Below are positions 1 to 6,556 of a stretch of DNA of 11,086 bases, in pieces. The notes under the pieces were generated by a model. The model did no database searches. It was not told the origin of the DNA and worked only from the letters and a program-made list of their open reading frames with translations. Within the stretch, counting starts at the first letter, position 1, and the number at the start of each line of letters is the position of its first letter. A program made the translations under genes and the position numbers. Origin of the DNA: an uncultured Actinomycetes bacterium (lineage in GTDB: Bacteria > Actinomycetota > Actinomycetes > Nanopelagicales > Nanopelagicaceae); assembly GCA_903852955.1 (NCBI GenBank), contig CAINSH010000045.1, positions 1-11,086 of the forward strand, written 5' to 3'.

Positions 1-1638
1 CCAGTTGGCTAATTCTGCCGCAAATGGGTCCAGTCCCATGGGTCCAATTTTGAGGGCATAGGTGTGGAACTTCTTAAGCGAGAACTCACTTCCCAAGCGG
101 GCCTTGGCATCTTCTCTAGCCTTCATCCAAACGCGCTCGCCGACTTTGTAGGAGATCGCTTGGCCTGGCCAACCTAAGTAGCGATCAGTTTCACTACGTG
201 AATGATCTTCATCGAGTAAGGCTTGTTCATTGAGTAGCTTGCGGGAACTTTCTGCATTCCACACATTGCCATCAAAATCTGTATAGCCAAGGTGCATTCC
301 GATATCAACAACGATTCGCGCTGCGCGCAAAGCTTGTCCGGATAAATAACCCATTTCGATTCCTGGTTCATCAAATGCACCAAGCTCATTCATGAAGCGT
401 TCGGCATAAAGCGCCCAGCCTTCGCCGTAACCACTTATCCAAGCCGCATTAATTTGAAAACGTGACAAGCGATCTTTTTCGATTGCAACTGTTGCGCACT
501 GCAAATGATGACCCGGCACAGCTTCGTGGTACCACGTTGAAACTAAATGCCAACTACTCGCTTCATCTTTGCCCAACATGGGAATCCATGTTGTACCTGG
601 ACGAGATAAATCTTCAGACGGTGGGTTGTAGTACGGAGCAGATGCACTGCCTTCTGGCGCAAGACGCGCCTCACAAATCTTGATGCGATCATCAATTTCA
701 AAATATTCACCATCCATGCGCTTTATCGCCGCATCAGTGAAATCCTGTAGGTATTTAACAACGTTTTCTTTACCTTTAATCACATACTTTGGATCTTTAT
801 CTAAGTGGTCGGCAACTTCACGAAGCGTCTTTGCACCAGGCTTAATCGCACCTGCAATTTCCCACATTCGCTCATTTATCGCTTTTAAATCGGCCATTCC
901 CCACTCATAAGTTGCGCGCAAATCTAAATGTGCACCGGTGAAATAACGGGCCCATACGGCGTAGCGTTCAGCTCCAACCGCGTCATTAGGGTTGGCAATT
1001 GGCAGGTATTGATTCTTTAGGAAATCAGCAGTTTCCGCCGCAGCTTTCTCTGCAAGCTTTGCCTCTGCATGCATCTGCGCATACTTTCCTTCTGGATCAA
1101 AGTTTTTACACATCTGGCTAAATCCACCATTGGCATAGCTTTCAAGTTGTTCGATAACTCCACGGACTTGGCGTTGGGCGGTAGTTTTACCGCTCTTTGC
1201 AACCTCCATAATTGCGCCGGTCCAAGACTTAAAAGCACCATCAACGGCGGCAAGACGCTTAGCAATGTTGTCAAAATCTTCTGGAGTGTTTTTGGGCATT
1301 AATTCAAAAATTGAGCGCACATTCGACGGCGGAGAAGTTAAAACGTTCCATAGAACAAAAGACTCTTGGCTATCGTGTAATGCAAGTGAAGACTCCAAGC
1401 GTTCTTGCATAACTGTTTTCGCAATTCGATCTATCTCATCAATTGGTTGCATTGCCATTAATTTAGCCAAAGTCGCGCGAGTGAGCTCAGCTGACTTCTG
1501 TGCGCCTGCAATTGAAAAGTCATCAAGTTTGTCTTGATTTAACCCGTTACCCAAATAGGTACAGTCCATTGGGCTCAGCGCTGCTGAGTCATCGATAAAA
1601 GTGTGGCTAAGTTCGAAAATAGGAGATCTAAAAGTCAT
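1..1638 (-). CDS. DUF885 family metallopeptidase-like protein (C-terminus cut by window edge)
   Basis: The reading frame is open from the ATG at 1638 to the window edge, giving 546 residues with no stop. It carries two signatures of the DUF885 family (PF05960): HEAVPGHHLQ at residues 371-380 (bases 499-528) and EGWALYAE at 406-413. The first resembles the zinc-binding histidine/glutamate motif of gluzincin peptidases, and the downstream glutamate could be the third ligand. The family is therefore usually thought to be zinc-dependent peptidases, but substrate and activity are not established. There is no signal peptide or membrane segment, so the protein is probably cytoplasmic. Family members are typically about 550-600 residues, so only a short C-terminal part should lie outside the window. 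I chose ATG 1638 because the conserved-looking N-terminus begins there and a -10-like hexamer sits 5 nt upstream. No Shine-Dalgarno is visible. The gene is divergent from the hemolysin III gene. Confidence 0.93.
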   Translation of the reverse strand, partial: MTFRSPIFELSHTFIDDSAALSPMDCTYLGNGLNQDKLDDFSIAGAQKSAELTRATLAKLMAMQPIDEIDRIAKTVMQERLESSLALHDSQESFVLWNVLTSPPSNVRSIFELMPKNTPEDFDNIAKRLAAVDGAFKSWTGAIMEVAKSGKTTAQRQVRGVIEQLESYANGGFSQMCKNFDPEGKYAQMHAEAKLAEKAAAETADFLKNQYLPIANPNDAVGAERYAVWARYFTGAHLDLRATYEWGMADLKAINERMWEIAGAIKPGAKTLREVADHLDKDPKYVIKGKENVVKYLQDFTDAAIKRMDGEYFEIDDRIKICEARLAPEGSASAPYYNPPSEDLSRPGTTWIPMLGKDEASSWHLVSTWYHEAVPGHHLQCATVAIEKDRLSRFQINAAWISGYGEGWALYAERFMNELGAFDEPGIEMGYLSGQALRAARIVVDIGMHLGYTDFDGNVWNAESSRKLLNEQALLDEDHSRSETDRYLGWPGQAISYKVGERVWMKAREDAKARLGSEFSLKKFHTYALKIGPMGLDPFAAELANW

Positions 1639-1643
1639 AGGAG

Positions 1644-1649
1644 ATTCTA
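1644..1649 (-). promoter_or_regulatory. Candidate -10 element for a leaderless DUF885 transcript
   Basis: On the minus strand TAGAAT lies 5 nt upstream of the DUF885 ATG. That spacing would put the transcription start at or next to the start codon, and no Shine-Dalgarno is seen, so the mRNA is probably leaderless. Leaderless genes are common in Actinobacteria. No convincing -35 was identified. Confidence 0.5.
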
Positions 1650-1666
1650 ATCAGCGCGCCGCATAT

Positions 1667-1702
1667 TTGTCGATACATGATGGCCCGATTAACTAGTACC
1701 CT
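1667..1702 (+). promoter_or_regulatory. Candidate promoter for the hemolysin III gene
   Basis: Two overlapping readings are possible. TTGTCG (1667-1672) is followed after 17 nt by TAACTA (1690-1695), giving a short leader. Alternatively TACCCT (1697-1702) lies 6 nt before the ATG at 1709, giving a leaderless message. There is no Shine-Dalgarno before 1709, which favours the leaderless reading. Position between two divergent genes supports promoter function in general. Confidence 0.45.
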
Positions 1703-1708
1703 CAACGT

Positions 1709-2353
1709 ATGACGCAGCCACCTGTGGTCCCTCCAAAATTACGAGGTTGGTTTCACTTGGGTGCAACCCCGGCAGTCGTCATCGCCTCGCTAGTTTTGTT
1801 TATTCTCAGCAAACAATCTCTCAAATTTGCGGTCGCGATTTATTCGCTGACTGCAATTATGCTTTTTAGTGTTTCGGCTATTTATCATCGTGTTCCATGG
1901 GTCCCATCAAAAAAGAAAATATGGCGTCGCTGGGATCATGCAAATATTAATCTTTTAATCGCGGGTTCATACACGCCTTTTGCGGTTGCCTTACTCGAAG
2001 GACGCAGCCGTGACATCTTGTTGTTAGTTGTTTGGATTGGCGCGGCAGTTGGTGTTGGGCTGCGCGTTTTTTGGATCAATGCGCCACGTTGGCTCTATGT
2101 TGCAAATTATTTATTGCTTGGCTGGGTAGCAATCGTTTATACGCCAGCGCTTTATCGCGCTGGTGGTTTATGGGTTCTGCTTCCAATTTTGATAGGCGGC
2201 CTGTTCTATTCGATTGGCGCGATTTTCTACGCGCTTAAGCGCCCCGGGCGAGATGCCAAGTATTTTGGCTTCCACGAGCTCTTCCATATCTTCGTCCTGG
2301 CGGCCTGGATATCTCAATATGTAGCGATTTCTGTGGCGATTTACAGTAAGTAA
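1709..2353 (+). CDS. trhA: Hemolysin III / TrhA family (PAQR superfamily) membrane protein
   Basis: This 214-residue protein has about seven hydrophobic membrane segments, the length and layout of the bacterial hemolysin III branch of the PAQR superfamily. Conserved motifs are visible in order: SAIYHR (56-61), WDHANI (75-80) followed by LLIAGSYTPF (82-91), and a C-terminal FHELFHIF (188-195). In PAQR proteins the histidines equivalent to H60, H189 and H193 bind a zinc ion inside the membrane bundle. It should sit in the cytoplasmic membrane. TrhA members have been linked to membrane energetics and lipid homeostasis. The hemolysin label comes from early heterologous assays and should not be read as evidence of virulence. 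The start at 1709 places a short polar N-terminus before the first membrane segment. It is the first gene of a rightward block, with 52 nt before the next gene. Confidence 0.93.
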   Translation: MTQPPVVPPKLRGWFHLGATPAVVIASLVLFILSKQSLKFAVAIYSLTAIMLFSVSAIYHRVPWVPSKKKIWRRWDHANINLLIAGSYTPFAVALLEGRSRDILLLVVWIGAAVGVGLRVFWINAPRWLYVANYLLLGWVAIVYTPALYRAGGLWVLLPILIGGLFYSIGAIFYALKRPGRDAKYFGFHELFHIFVLAAWISQYVAISVAIYSK

Positions 2354-2394
2354 GACCTTGCTCTAACCTAAGGCTCTGTTGTGAGTTGAGTTGC

Positions 2395-2402
2395 GAGGTG
2401 AT
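2395..2402 (+). promoter_or_regulatory. Strong Shine-Dalgarno deciding the start at 2406
   Basis: GAGGTGAT matches eight consecutive bases of the anti-Shine-Dalgarno tail of 16S rRNA. Its GAGG core ends 7 nt before the ATG at 2406. This fixes the start there rather than at an in-frame TTG at 2391. Most other genes in the window have weak or no such site. Confidence 0.85.
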
Positions 2403-2405
2403 GAG

Positions 2406-3230
2406 ATGGCTGTAAAACACTCCTTCCTGAATTGGGTTGGCTTTAAAGGCAACGAATCTGAAGCGCCTTCATCTGTTGACCGCATCCGCGCATTGGAAGC
2501 AGAGTTAGCAGATTTAAAATCTCGTAGAGATATCACTGGATTAACTAAGCAAGAGTTCGAAATTCTTGCGACTGAAACTGCAATTTCAATGATCAAGTCC
2601 GCTCAAGCGCGCGAGAGTAAAGCTCAAGCAATTGCGACTCGATTAATTGCTGAAACTAATCGCAAAACTAAAGAAGAGATTGAAGCTGCTGATTCAAAGG
2701 CCCGTGCAATTTTAACTGGCGCTGAAACACGTGGCCACAAATATATTCAAGCTGCTGAATCAGAAGCTGAAGAAAAAATCGCTCAAGCTGAATCAGAGGC
2801 CGAAGAAAGAATTGCACAGGCCGAGTATGAAGCTGAAGCGCTTATTGCTAATAAGAAGCGCGAAGCAATTGCATTAACAACTGCGGCTCACCGTGAAGGA
2901 GAGCGAATCGTTAGTGAAGCTACCTCGGGAGTAACTAATTACCGCCAATGGCTAAATGGTGTCATGAATGAAGCTGAGCGTTTATATAAAATTCAAACGC
3001 AATCACTTGATGCAGCCGAGTCTGCAATACATCAATCCCGCACAAACCTTGAATCAGCCTTTACTCGTTTGGCTGACCTTCAGCGAAAAGTCATTGAAAA
3101 CTTAAACCCAGATGACACGATCATCAACCCTGGGCCATTGCGTGTTTCAAGTGAGCGAACAAAGCCCGCACTTAGCGCACCAAAAAAGAGCGCTAAAAAA
3201 GCAGTGAAACCTCCCGCTGCGCGTAAGTAA
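2406..3230 (+). CDS. Unrecognised coiled-coil protein with hendecad repeats and Lys/Ala-rich tail
   Basis: This 274-residue protein matches no family I can name with confidence. It begins with a short amphipathic-looking segment (HSFLNWVGF, 5-13). A first short coiled coil covers roughly 22-42. A long Ala/Glu/Lys-rich helix covers roughly 50-170 and contains three tandem 11-residue repeats. A further helical stretch covers 175-232. The C-terminus (251-274) is Lys/Ala/Pro-rich and ends in AARK. There is no signal peptide or membrane span, so it is cytoplasmic. The architecture resembles actinobacterial DivIVA/FilP/Scy-like polarity or cytoskeletal coiled-coil proteins, but that is only an analogy. 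Low-complexity coiled coils also resemble the ATP synthase b subunit without homology. The gene is 6 nt upstream of the OatA-like gene, suggesting coupled expression. The start is set by the Shine-Dalgarno at 2395-2402. Confidence 0.88.
   Translation: MAVKHSFLNWVGFKGNESEAPSSVDRIRALEAELADLKSRRDITGLTKQEFEILATETAISMIKSAQARESKAQAIATRLIAETNRKTKEEIEAADSKARAILTGAETRGHKYIQAAESEAEEKIAQAESEAEERIAQAEYEAEALIANKKREAIALTTAAHREGERIVSEATSGVTNYRQWLNGVMNEAERLYKIQTQSLDAAESAIHQSRTNLESAFTRLADLQRKVIENLNPDDTIINPGPLRVSSERTKPALSAPKKSAKKAVKPPAARK
2754..2852 (+). repeat. Three tandem 33-bp units encoding hendecad coiled-coil repeats
   Basis: Three in-frame 33-base units begin at 2754, 2787 and 2820. They encode AESEAEEKIAQ, AESEAEERIAQ and AEYEAEALIAN (residues 117-149). 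An 11-residue periodicity favours a straight or slightly right-handed coiled coil. Synonymous differences between copies suggest the repeat is old or selected at protein level. Confidence 0.9.
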
Positions 3231-3236
3231 TTTAAA

Positions 3237-4982
3237 ATGTCGATTCCCCGCGGTATCCGCTACATCCCTGCCATTGATGGCTTGCGTGCCGTTGCTGTAG
3301 TTGCAGTGATGTTGTATCACTTGGGATTCTCATGGATTCCGGGCGGATTTCTTGGAGTTGATCTTTTCTTCGTAATTTCAGGCTATGTAATTACTCGTTT
3401 GATTCTAGATTCAATTCAACGAAGTGAAGGCTTGGACTTGCGAGCTTTCTATAAGGCTCGAATAAGAAGATTATTCCCTCCCCTTGTTTTTGTAATTGTT
3501 GTGACAACTTTCTACATTGCCATCTGGGCACCGGAAACGATGCGCCGCTTTATCAGTGATAGCCCCTTTGCATTATTTGGAGGTATGAACTGGTGGCTAG
3601 TTTTCCGCCATACAGATTACTTTGATTCAATTTCTAGACCACCTTTGCTTCAGCACACATGGTCACTTGGTGTCGAGGCGCAGTTCTATTTACTGTGGCC
3701 ATTAATTTTGTTACTGGTTCTGCGCCGTTTCGGTAAGAATAAAATTCCGGGAGCAGCGTTGTTCATTGCAGCGATTTCTGGAATCGCTCTATTGATAGTT
3801 TCTTTCGAAGTAGATGCGGCTAGTTCCTCCCAAGTTAGCCATGTTTATTTCGGCACAGACACTCACAGTATTGGCCTTTTCCTTGGCGCTGCCCTTGCCG
3901 TCAGTTGGATTCCACAAAACTTTCAAGAACAGGTAGACCGCCGGGCTCAGGATTTTATTGACGGGATAGGTGTTTTTGGTTTTGTTGGAATAATTGCAAC
4001 ATTTCTTCTGATCAACGAAAATGATGCAACGTTATATAAATTAGCTTTTCCGTTAGCGGGTCTATTTGGTTGCGCAATAATCACAAGCATTGTTCATCCG
4101 GCATCTCGCTTTGCGCCAATTTTAAGCAGCAGAGTTGCTGTTTGGATTGGTGAGCGCTCGTATGCGATTTATCTTTGGCATTGGGTGGTTTTTCAAGTTA
4201 CTCGTCCAGAAGTTGACCTAGAAGGAATTTCTTGGGCGCTTCAAACTTTTAGAATTTTGGTAGTTCTTGCCCTTGCAGATATTTCATTGCGTTTTGTGGA
4301 ACTTCCGATTCGAAGCGGCGCGATTGAATACTGGTTTAAAGGAATGAAATACCGAACACCTAATGTCCAGCGCAAGCAAAAAATAAGCGTGGCCGCAGCA
4401 ATTGTTCTTCTATTTACGGCAATGTCGATCTTGAGTACGCAGGCAATTGCGCAAAGTGATAAACAGATGAGGGCAATTAAGGATCAACTTATGCAGCCCG
4501 AACAACCAACAACGATTTCACCATCAGAAGTTGGAGGTCTTTGGGTCACTGGGGACTCTGTGATTCTAGGAATTCGCTACGAATTAGAAACTCGTCAACA
4601 TATTGCCCTTATCAACGCCCGTGTTGGACGCCAGGCCACTGAACTGCTTCAGGTAATGGGGCACGACAAAACTAATGTCACATCTTCGCCTGTAATATTT
4701 AATCTCGGTAACAATAATCGCCTAACCACTGATCAAGTTAAAGCGATATTTGAAGAAGTGAAAGAGCAACCCAGAATAATCGTAGTAAATACAGCTGTGC
4801 CCCGCAGTTGGCGTGAAGAGAACAATGAGCTGATTGCAAGAATCGCTAGAAGTTACGGGGCGAAGGTCATTGATTGGGCGGCAATTTCAAATGGACACCC
4901 CGAATATTTCGCACCTGATGGGGTGCATTTAGTTCCAACTGGTGTTCGTGCTTATGTAGATGCAATCATGGAACAAATTTAG
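3237..4982 (+). CDS. oatA: OatA-like O-acetyltransferase (acyltransferase-3 plus SGNH domain)
   Basis: This 581-residue protein has the two-part architecture of peptidoglycan/polysaccharide O-acetyltransferases. Residues about 8-355 form an acyltransferase-3 membrane domain (PF01757) with AIDGLRAVAVVAVMLYH (12-28), basic residues at FYKARIRRLFP (71-81), TWSLGVEAQFYLLWP (141-155) and SYAIYLWHW (308-316). A further membrane segment at about 384-405 leads to an extracytoplasmic SGNH-hydrolase-like domain. In that domain GDS (439-441) supplies the nucleophile S441, NARVGRQ (460-466) and NLGNN (489-493) match oxyanion-hole blocks, and DGVHL (561-565) supplies the catalytic D561 and H564. The triad is therefore intact. 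By family knowledge the membrane domain passes acetyl groups across the membrane and the SGNH domain transfers them to glycan, typically MurNAc O-6. The actual acceptor here could be another surface glycan. It starts 6 nt after the preceding gene and has no clear Shine-Dalgarno, so it probably relies on coupling. It ends before a strong terminator. Confidence 0.92.
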   Translation: MSIPRGIRYIPAIDGLRAVAVVAVMLYHLGFSWIPGGFLGVDLFFVISGYVITRLILDSIQRSEGLDLRAFYKARIRRLFPPLVFVIVVTTFYIAIWAPETMRRFISDSPFALFGGMNWWLVFRHTDYFDSISRPPLLQHTWSLGVEAQFYLLWPLILLLVLRRFGKNKIPGAALFIAAISGIALLIVSFEVDAASSSQVSHVYFGTDTHSIGLFLGAALAVSWIPQNFQEQVDRRAQDFIDGIGVFGFVGIIATFLLINENDATLYKLAFPLAGLFGCAIITSIVHPASRFAPILSSRVAVWIGERSYAIYLWHWVVFQVTRPEVDLEGISWALQTFRILVVLALADISLRFVELPIRSGAIEYWFKGMKYRTPNVQRKQKISVAAAIVLLFTAMSILSTQAIAQSDKQMRAIKDQLMQPEQPTTISPSEVGGLWVTGDSVILGIRYELETRQHIALINARVGRQATELLQVMGHDKTNVTSSPVIFNLGNNNRLTTDQVKAIFEEVKEQPRIIVVNTAVPRSWREENNELIARIARSYGAKVIDWAAISNGHPEYFAPDGVHLVPTGVRAYVDAIMEQI

Positions 4983-4993
4983 TTTTGTTGCAT

Positions 4994-5027
4994 AAAAAAA
5001 CCCTCACCAGTTGGTGAGGGTTTTTTT
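4994..5027. terminator. Bidirectional intrinsic terminator between convergent genes
   Basis: A perfect 15-bp inverted repeat is present: seven A then CCCTCACC (4994-5008), a 4-base AGTT loop, then GGTGAGGG and seven T (5013-5027). The GC core followed by a T run is seen on both strands, so it can end transcription of the rightward OatA-like gene (stop at 4982) and of the leftward operon (stop at 5040). Confidence 0.95.
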
Positions 5028-5039
5028 ACAAAACTCCTG

Positions 5040-5870
5040 TTATTTGAATTCACCTGGGATTCCAAAAACTGCCGCTGGAGCAGTTTGACCGTCAGAGTAA
5101 ACTGATGAAACTCGGAACTGAGTCCAACCTGAATCACTACTCTTTGTTACGGACTGTGTTAATTGATCTGCTGGAACAGTTGCAATAGTTACCCAATCAC
5201 CAGTTCCATTTGCGCGGATTTCAACGTTATAGCCAGTCAAACCATCCATTGCAGATGGTGCTAACCAGCGTAGCTTTAATCCATCGGTGCTCTTGAGAGC
5301 AACAAATTTAGTTGGCGCTTCTACGGCTGTTACCGCCGCTGAAGATTCTGAAGGTTCTGCAGTTGCTGACTCAGTTGGTTCTGCAGTAGCTGACTCAGTT
5401 GGTTCTGCAGATTGCGAGATCGAAGGCGCTGGGGTTGCTGATTCATCTGAGTCCGAACTAGATTTTGACCAAACAATCATTGCAACTAAAACAATTCCAA
5501 CAACTACCGCAAATACAACCCGACTTGATGCACCTTGTTTTGCTGAAGGTGCTGATACTGATTTAGGTACAACGGGAGTTGCTGCAGGAGCTGGTGTAAC
5601 TAGCGGACGAAATGATGTGACTTGTACTGTTGGGGCTGAAACTCGTGATGAAGAAGTTCTGCTGGCGCTTTTCTTAACTACGCGCTTTGCCGGAGCTTTC
5701 TTCGAAACCTTTTTAGCGGTGCTCTTTTTTACCGCACGCTTGGCAGTTGTCTTTTTAGCAGTAGTCTTTTTAGCAGCTGACTTCTTAGCAACTGTTTTTT
5801 TCGCTGCAGCTTTTTTTGCAGGTGCTTTCTTAGCAACCTTCTTTGCTGCGCTCTTCTTCTTTACGGCCAC
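5040..5870 (-). CDS. Lys/Ala-rich histone H1-like single-pass membrane protein with FN3 domain
   Basis: The 276-residue product has four parts. Residues 4-67 are a low-complexity Lys/Ala/Thr tract of KKSAAKK/KKTTAKK type, like the tails of bacterial histone H1-like and HupB-type nucleoid proteins. Residues 68-117 are a Pro/Ser/Val-rich linker. VVFAVVVGIVLVAMIVW (118-134) is one membrane segment. Residues 136-185 are an acidic Ser/Thr/Glu/Pro stalk, and 185-276 fit a fibronectin type III domain (LKLRWLAP, TGYNVEIR, WTQFRVSSVYSDG). The very basic N-side and acidic C-side predict N-in/C-out by the positive-inside rule. That would place a DNA- or RNA-binding-like tail in the cytoplasm and the FN3 domain outside. 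Function is unknown to me. The GTG start at 5870 is chosen because AAGGAG lies 5 nt upstream. A start at 5897 would add nine residues but lacks such support. It is the last gene of the leftward block, 55 nt after rdgB, and ends at the shared terminator. Confidence 0.88.
   Translation of the reverse strand: MAVKKKSAAKKVAKKAPAKKAAAKKTVAKKSAAKKTTAKKTTAKRAVKKSTAKKVSKKAPAKRVVKKSASRTSSSRVSAPTVQVTSFRPLVTPAPAATPVVPKSVSAPSAKQGASSRVVFAVVVGIVLVAMIVWSKSSSDSDESATPAPSISQSAEPTESATAEPTESATAEPSESSAAVTAVEAPTKFVALKSTDGLKLRWLAPSAMDGLTGYNVEIRANGTGDWVTIATVPADQLTQSVTKSSDSGWTQFRVSSVYSDGQTAPAAVFGIPGEFK
5353..5410 (-). repeat. 24-bp tandem repeat in the acidic stalk
   Basis: Two nearly identical 24-base units (5353-5376 and 5377-5400, one base different) and a partial third (to 5410) encode the Glu/Pro/Thr/Ser repeat at about residues 154-173 of the FN3 membrane protein. 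In-frame units of this kind can expand or contract by slippage, changing stalk length without breaking the frame. Confidence 0.85.
5670..5861 (-). repeat. Degenerate repeat encoding the Lys/Ala-rich tract
   Basis: Imperfect short units encoding KK-x-x-A-type pentads and heptads run through residues 4-67 of the membrane protein. The plus strand is correspondingly rich in TTTTT and CTT runs. The units vary at nucleotide level, so this is a low-complexity coding repeat and not a separate element. Confidence 0.75.
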
Positions 5871-5875
5871 GTGAA

Positions 5876-5881
5876 CTCCTT
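5876..5881 (-). promoter_or_regulatory. Shine-Dalgarno fixing the GTG start at 5870
   Basis: On the minus strand AAGGAG is followed by a 5-nt spacer (TTCAC) and then GTG GCC GTA AAG. This is good complementarity at good spacing, and it decides the start of the FN3 membrane protein. Confidence 0.85.
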
Positions 5882-5911
5882 GGATAGCGGTGCGCACGCC
5901 AATAACGCGCG

Positions 5912-5917
5912 CTTATA
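5912..5917 (-). promoter_or_regulatory. Possible -10 element before the FN3 membrane-protein gene
   Basis: TATAAG on the minus strand lies just downstream of the rdgB stop, about 40 nt before the GTG at 5870. It would give a leader of roughly 35 nt that includes the strong Shine-Dalgarno. No good -35 is visible, so this is a weak call. The gene may also be read through from rdgB. Confidence 0.35.
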
Positions 5918-5925
5918 GGCAAAGG

Positions 5926-6543
5926 TTACCCCAGGGTCCTCAGCATTTGGATGACATGTGGCGCAATTTCGCGAAGTGCCTTTCCGCGATGGCTTATCGA
6001 ATCCTTTTCGGATGCATTCATTTGTGCGCTTGAAATACTCATCCCAAGCGGTGCAAAGATAGGGTCATAACCAAACCCATTTTCGCCAATGGGTGCATGA
6101 AGTATCCGACCCTGAAAAACGCCTTCTTCTACATGCTCTCGACCATCTGGCAGAGCTAACGCGGCAACGCATGTGAAATGTGCACCTCGATTTTCATCAG
6201 GGACTTGCATTAGCTGCCCAAGAATCTTTTCTAGATTCGCCTTGTCATCTCCATGAACTCCTGCCCAGCGAGCAGAGTAAATTCCTGGATCACCGTTTAA
6301 GGCATCAACGCACAAGCCAGAATCATCGGAAATTGCCGGTAATCCAGTAGCTCTGGCTGTGTAGTGCGCCTTAAGTAGCGCATTTTCTTCAAAAGTTTTA
6401 CCAGTTTCTTCTACATCTATCAGGTCTGGGAATTGATCTACACCAACAAGATCTATTTCACCTGGCGCTAAAGAATCTAGAATTCTTCGAAACTCGACAA
6501 TTTTGCCGTTGTTCCGCGTTGCTAAGACCAGAGTGTGCTTCAC
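5926..6543 (-). CDS. rdgB: RdgB/HAM1 family dITP/XTP pyrophosphatase
   Basis: This enzyme hydrolyses non-canonical purine triphosphates such as dITP, ITP and XTP to monophosphate and pyrophosphate, keeping deaminated bases out of DNA and RNA. The 205-residue length is typical. Family motifs appear in order: TRNNGK (9-14), ETGKTFEENA (46-55), DDSGL (73-77, with the catalytic aspartates), SARWAG (90-95), GFGYDPIF (156-163) and SHRGKAL (184-190). The protein is cytoplasmic. Translation begins at a GTG (6543-6541) encoding MKHTLVLATR. No better in-frame start is available between it and the rph stop 13 nt upstream, and only a weak GAG is seen as ribosome-binding site. It follows rph, the same neighbour it has in mycobacteria from memory. 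Confidence 0.97.
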   Translation of the reverse strand: MKHTLVLATRNNGKIVEFRRILDSLAPGEIDLVGVDQFPDLIDVEETGKTFEENALLKAHYTARATGLPAISDDSGLCVDALNGDPGIYSARWAGVHGDDKANLEKILGQLMQVPDENRGAHFTCVAALALPDGREHVEEGVFQGRILHAPIGENGFGYDPIFAPLGMSISSAQMNASEKDSISHRGKALREIAPHVIQMLRTLG

Positions 6544-6556
6544 AAATTAACTCACA

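Noticed and set aside
462..1537. Several short plus-strand frames (462-683, 680-910, 1069-1302, 1265-1537)
   Set aside because: All lie antisense to the continuous DUF885 reading frame, whose family motifs prove the coding strand.
1709..2353. Reading the hemolysin III gene as a toxin or virulence factor
   Set aside because: The family name is historical. The conserved motifs are those of PAQR membrane proteins found widely in free-living bacteria, and no other virulence genes are nearby.
2391..2405. Upstream TTG start for the coiled-coil protein
   Set aside because: The TTG overlaps the strong Shine-Dalgarno that serves the ATG at 2406, so the longer form is unlikely.
2354..2405. Short inverted motif and TAACCT hexamer in the gap after the hemolysin III gene, considered as terminator or promoter
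   Set aside because: The possible stem (CCTT/AAGG) is only 4 bp with no T run, and no -35 is convincing. The gap holds the Shine-Dalgarno and nothing else I can support.
5353..5410. Short direct repeats considered as a CRISPR array
   Set aside because: The units are contiguous, without spacers, in frame and within a gene, so this is a protein-coding tandem repeat.
5287..5874. 195-residue plus-strand open frame rich in Phe, Ala, Leu and Val
   Set aside because: It is the antisense shadow of the Lys/Ala-rich tract and stalk repeats of the minus-strand FN3 protein. The hydrophobic composition is simply the complement of Lys and Ala codons. No ribosome-binding site or family motif is seen.
5871..5897. 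Upstream start for the FN3 membrane protein
   Set aside because: The nine extra codons include the AAGGAG site that is well spaced for the GTG at 5870. The extra residues do not resemble the Lys-rich tail.
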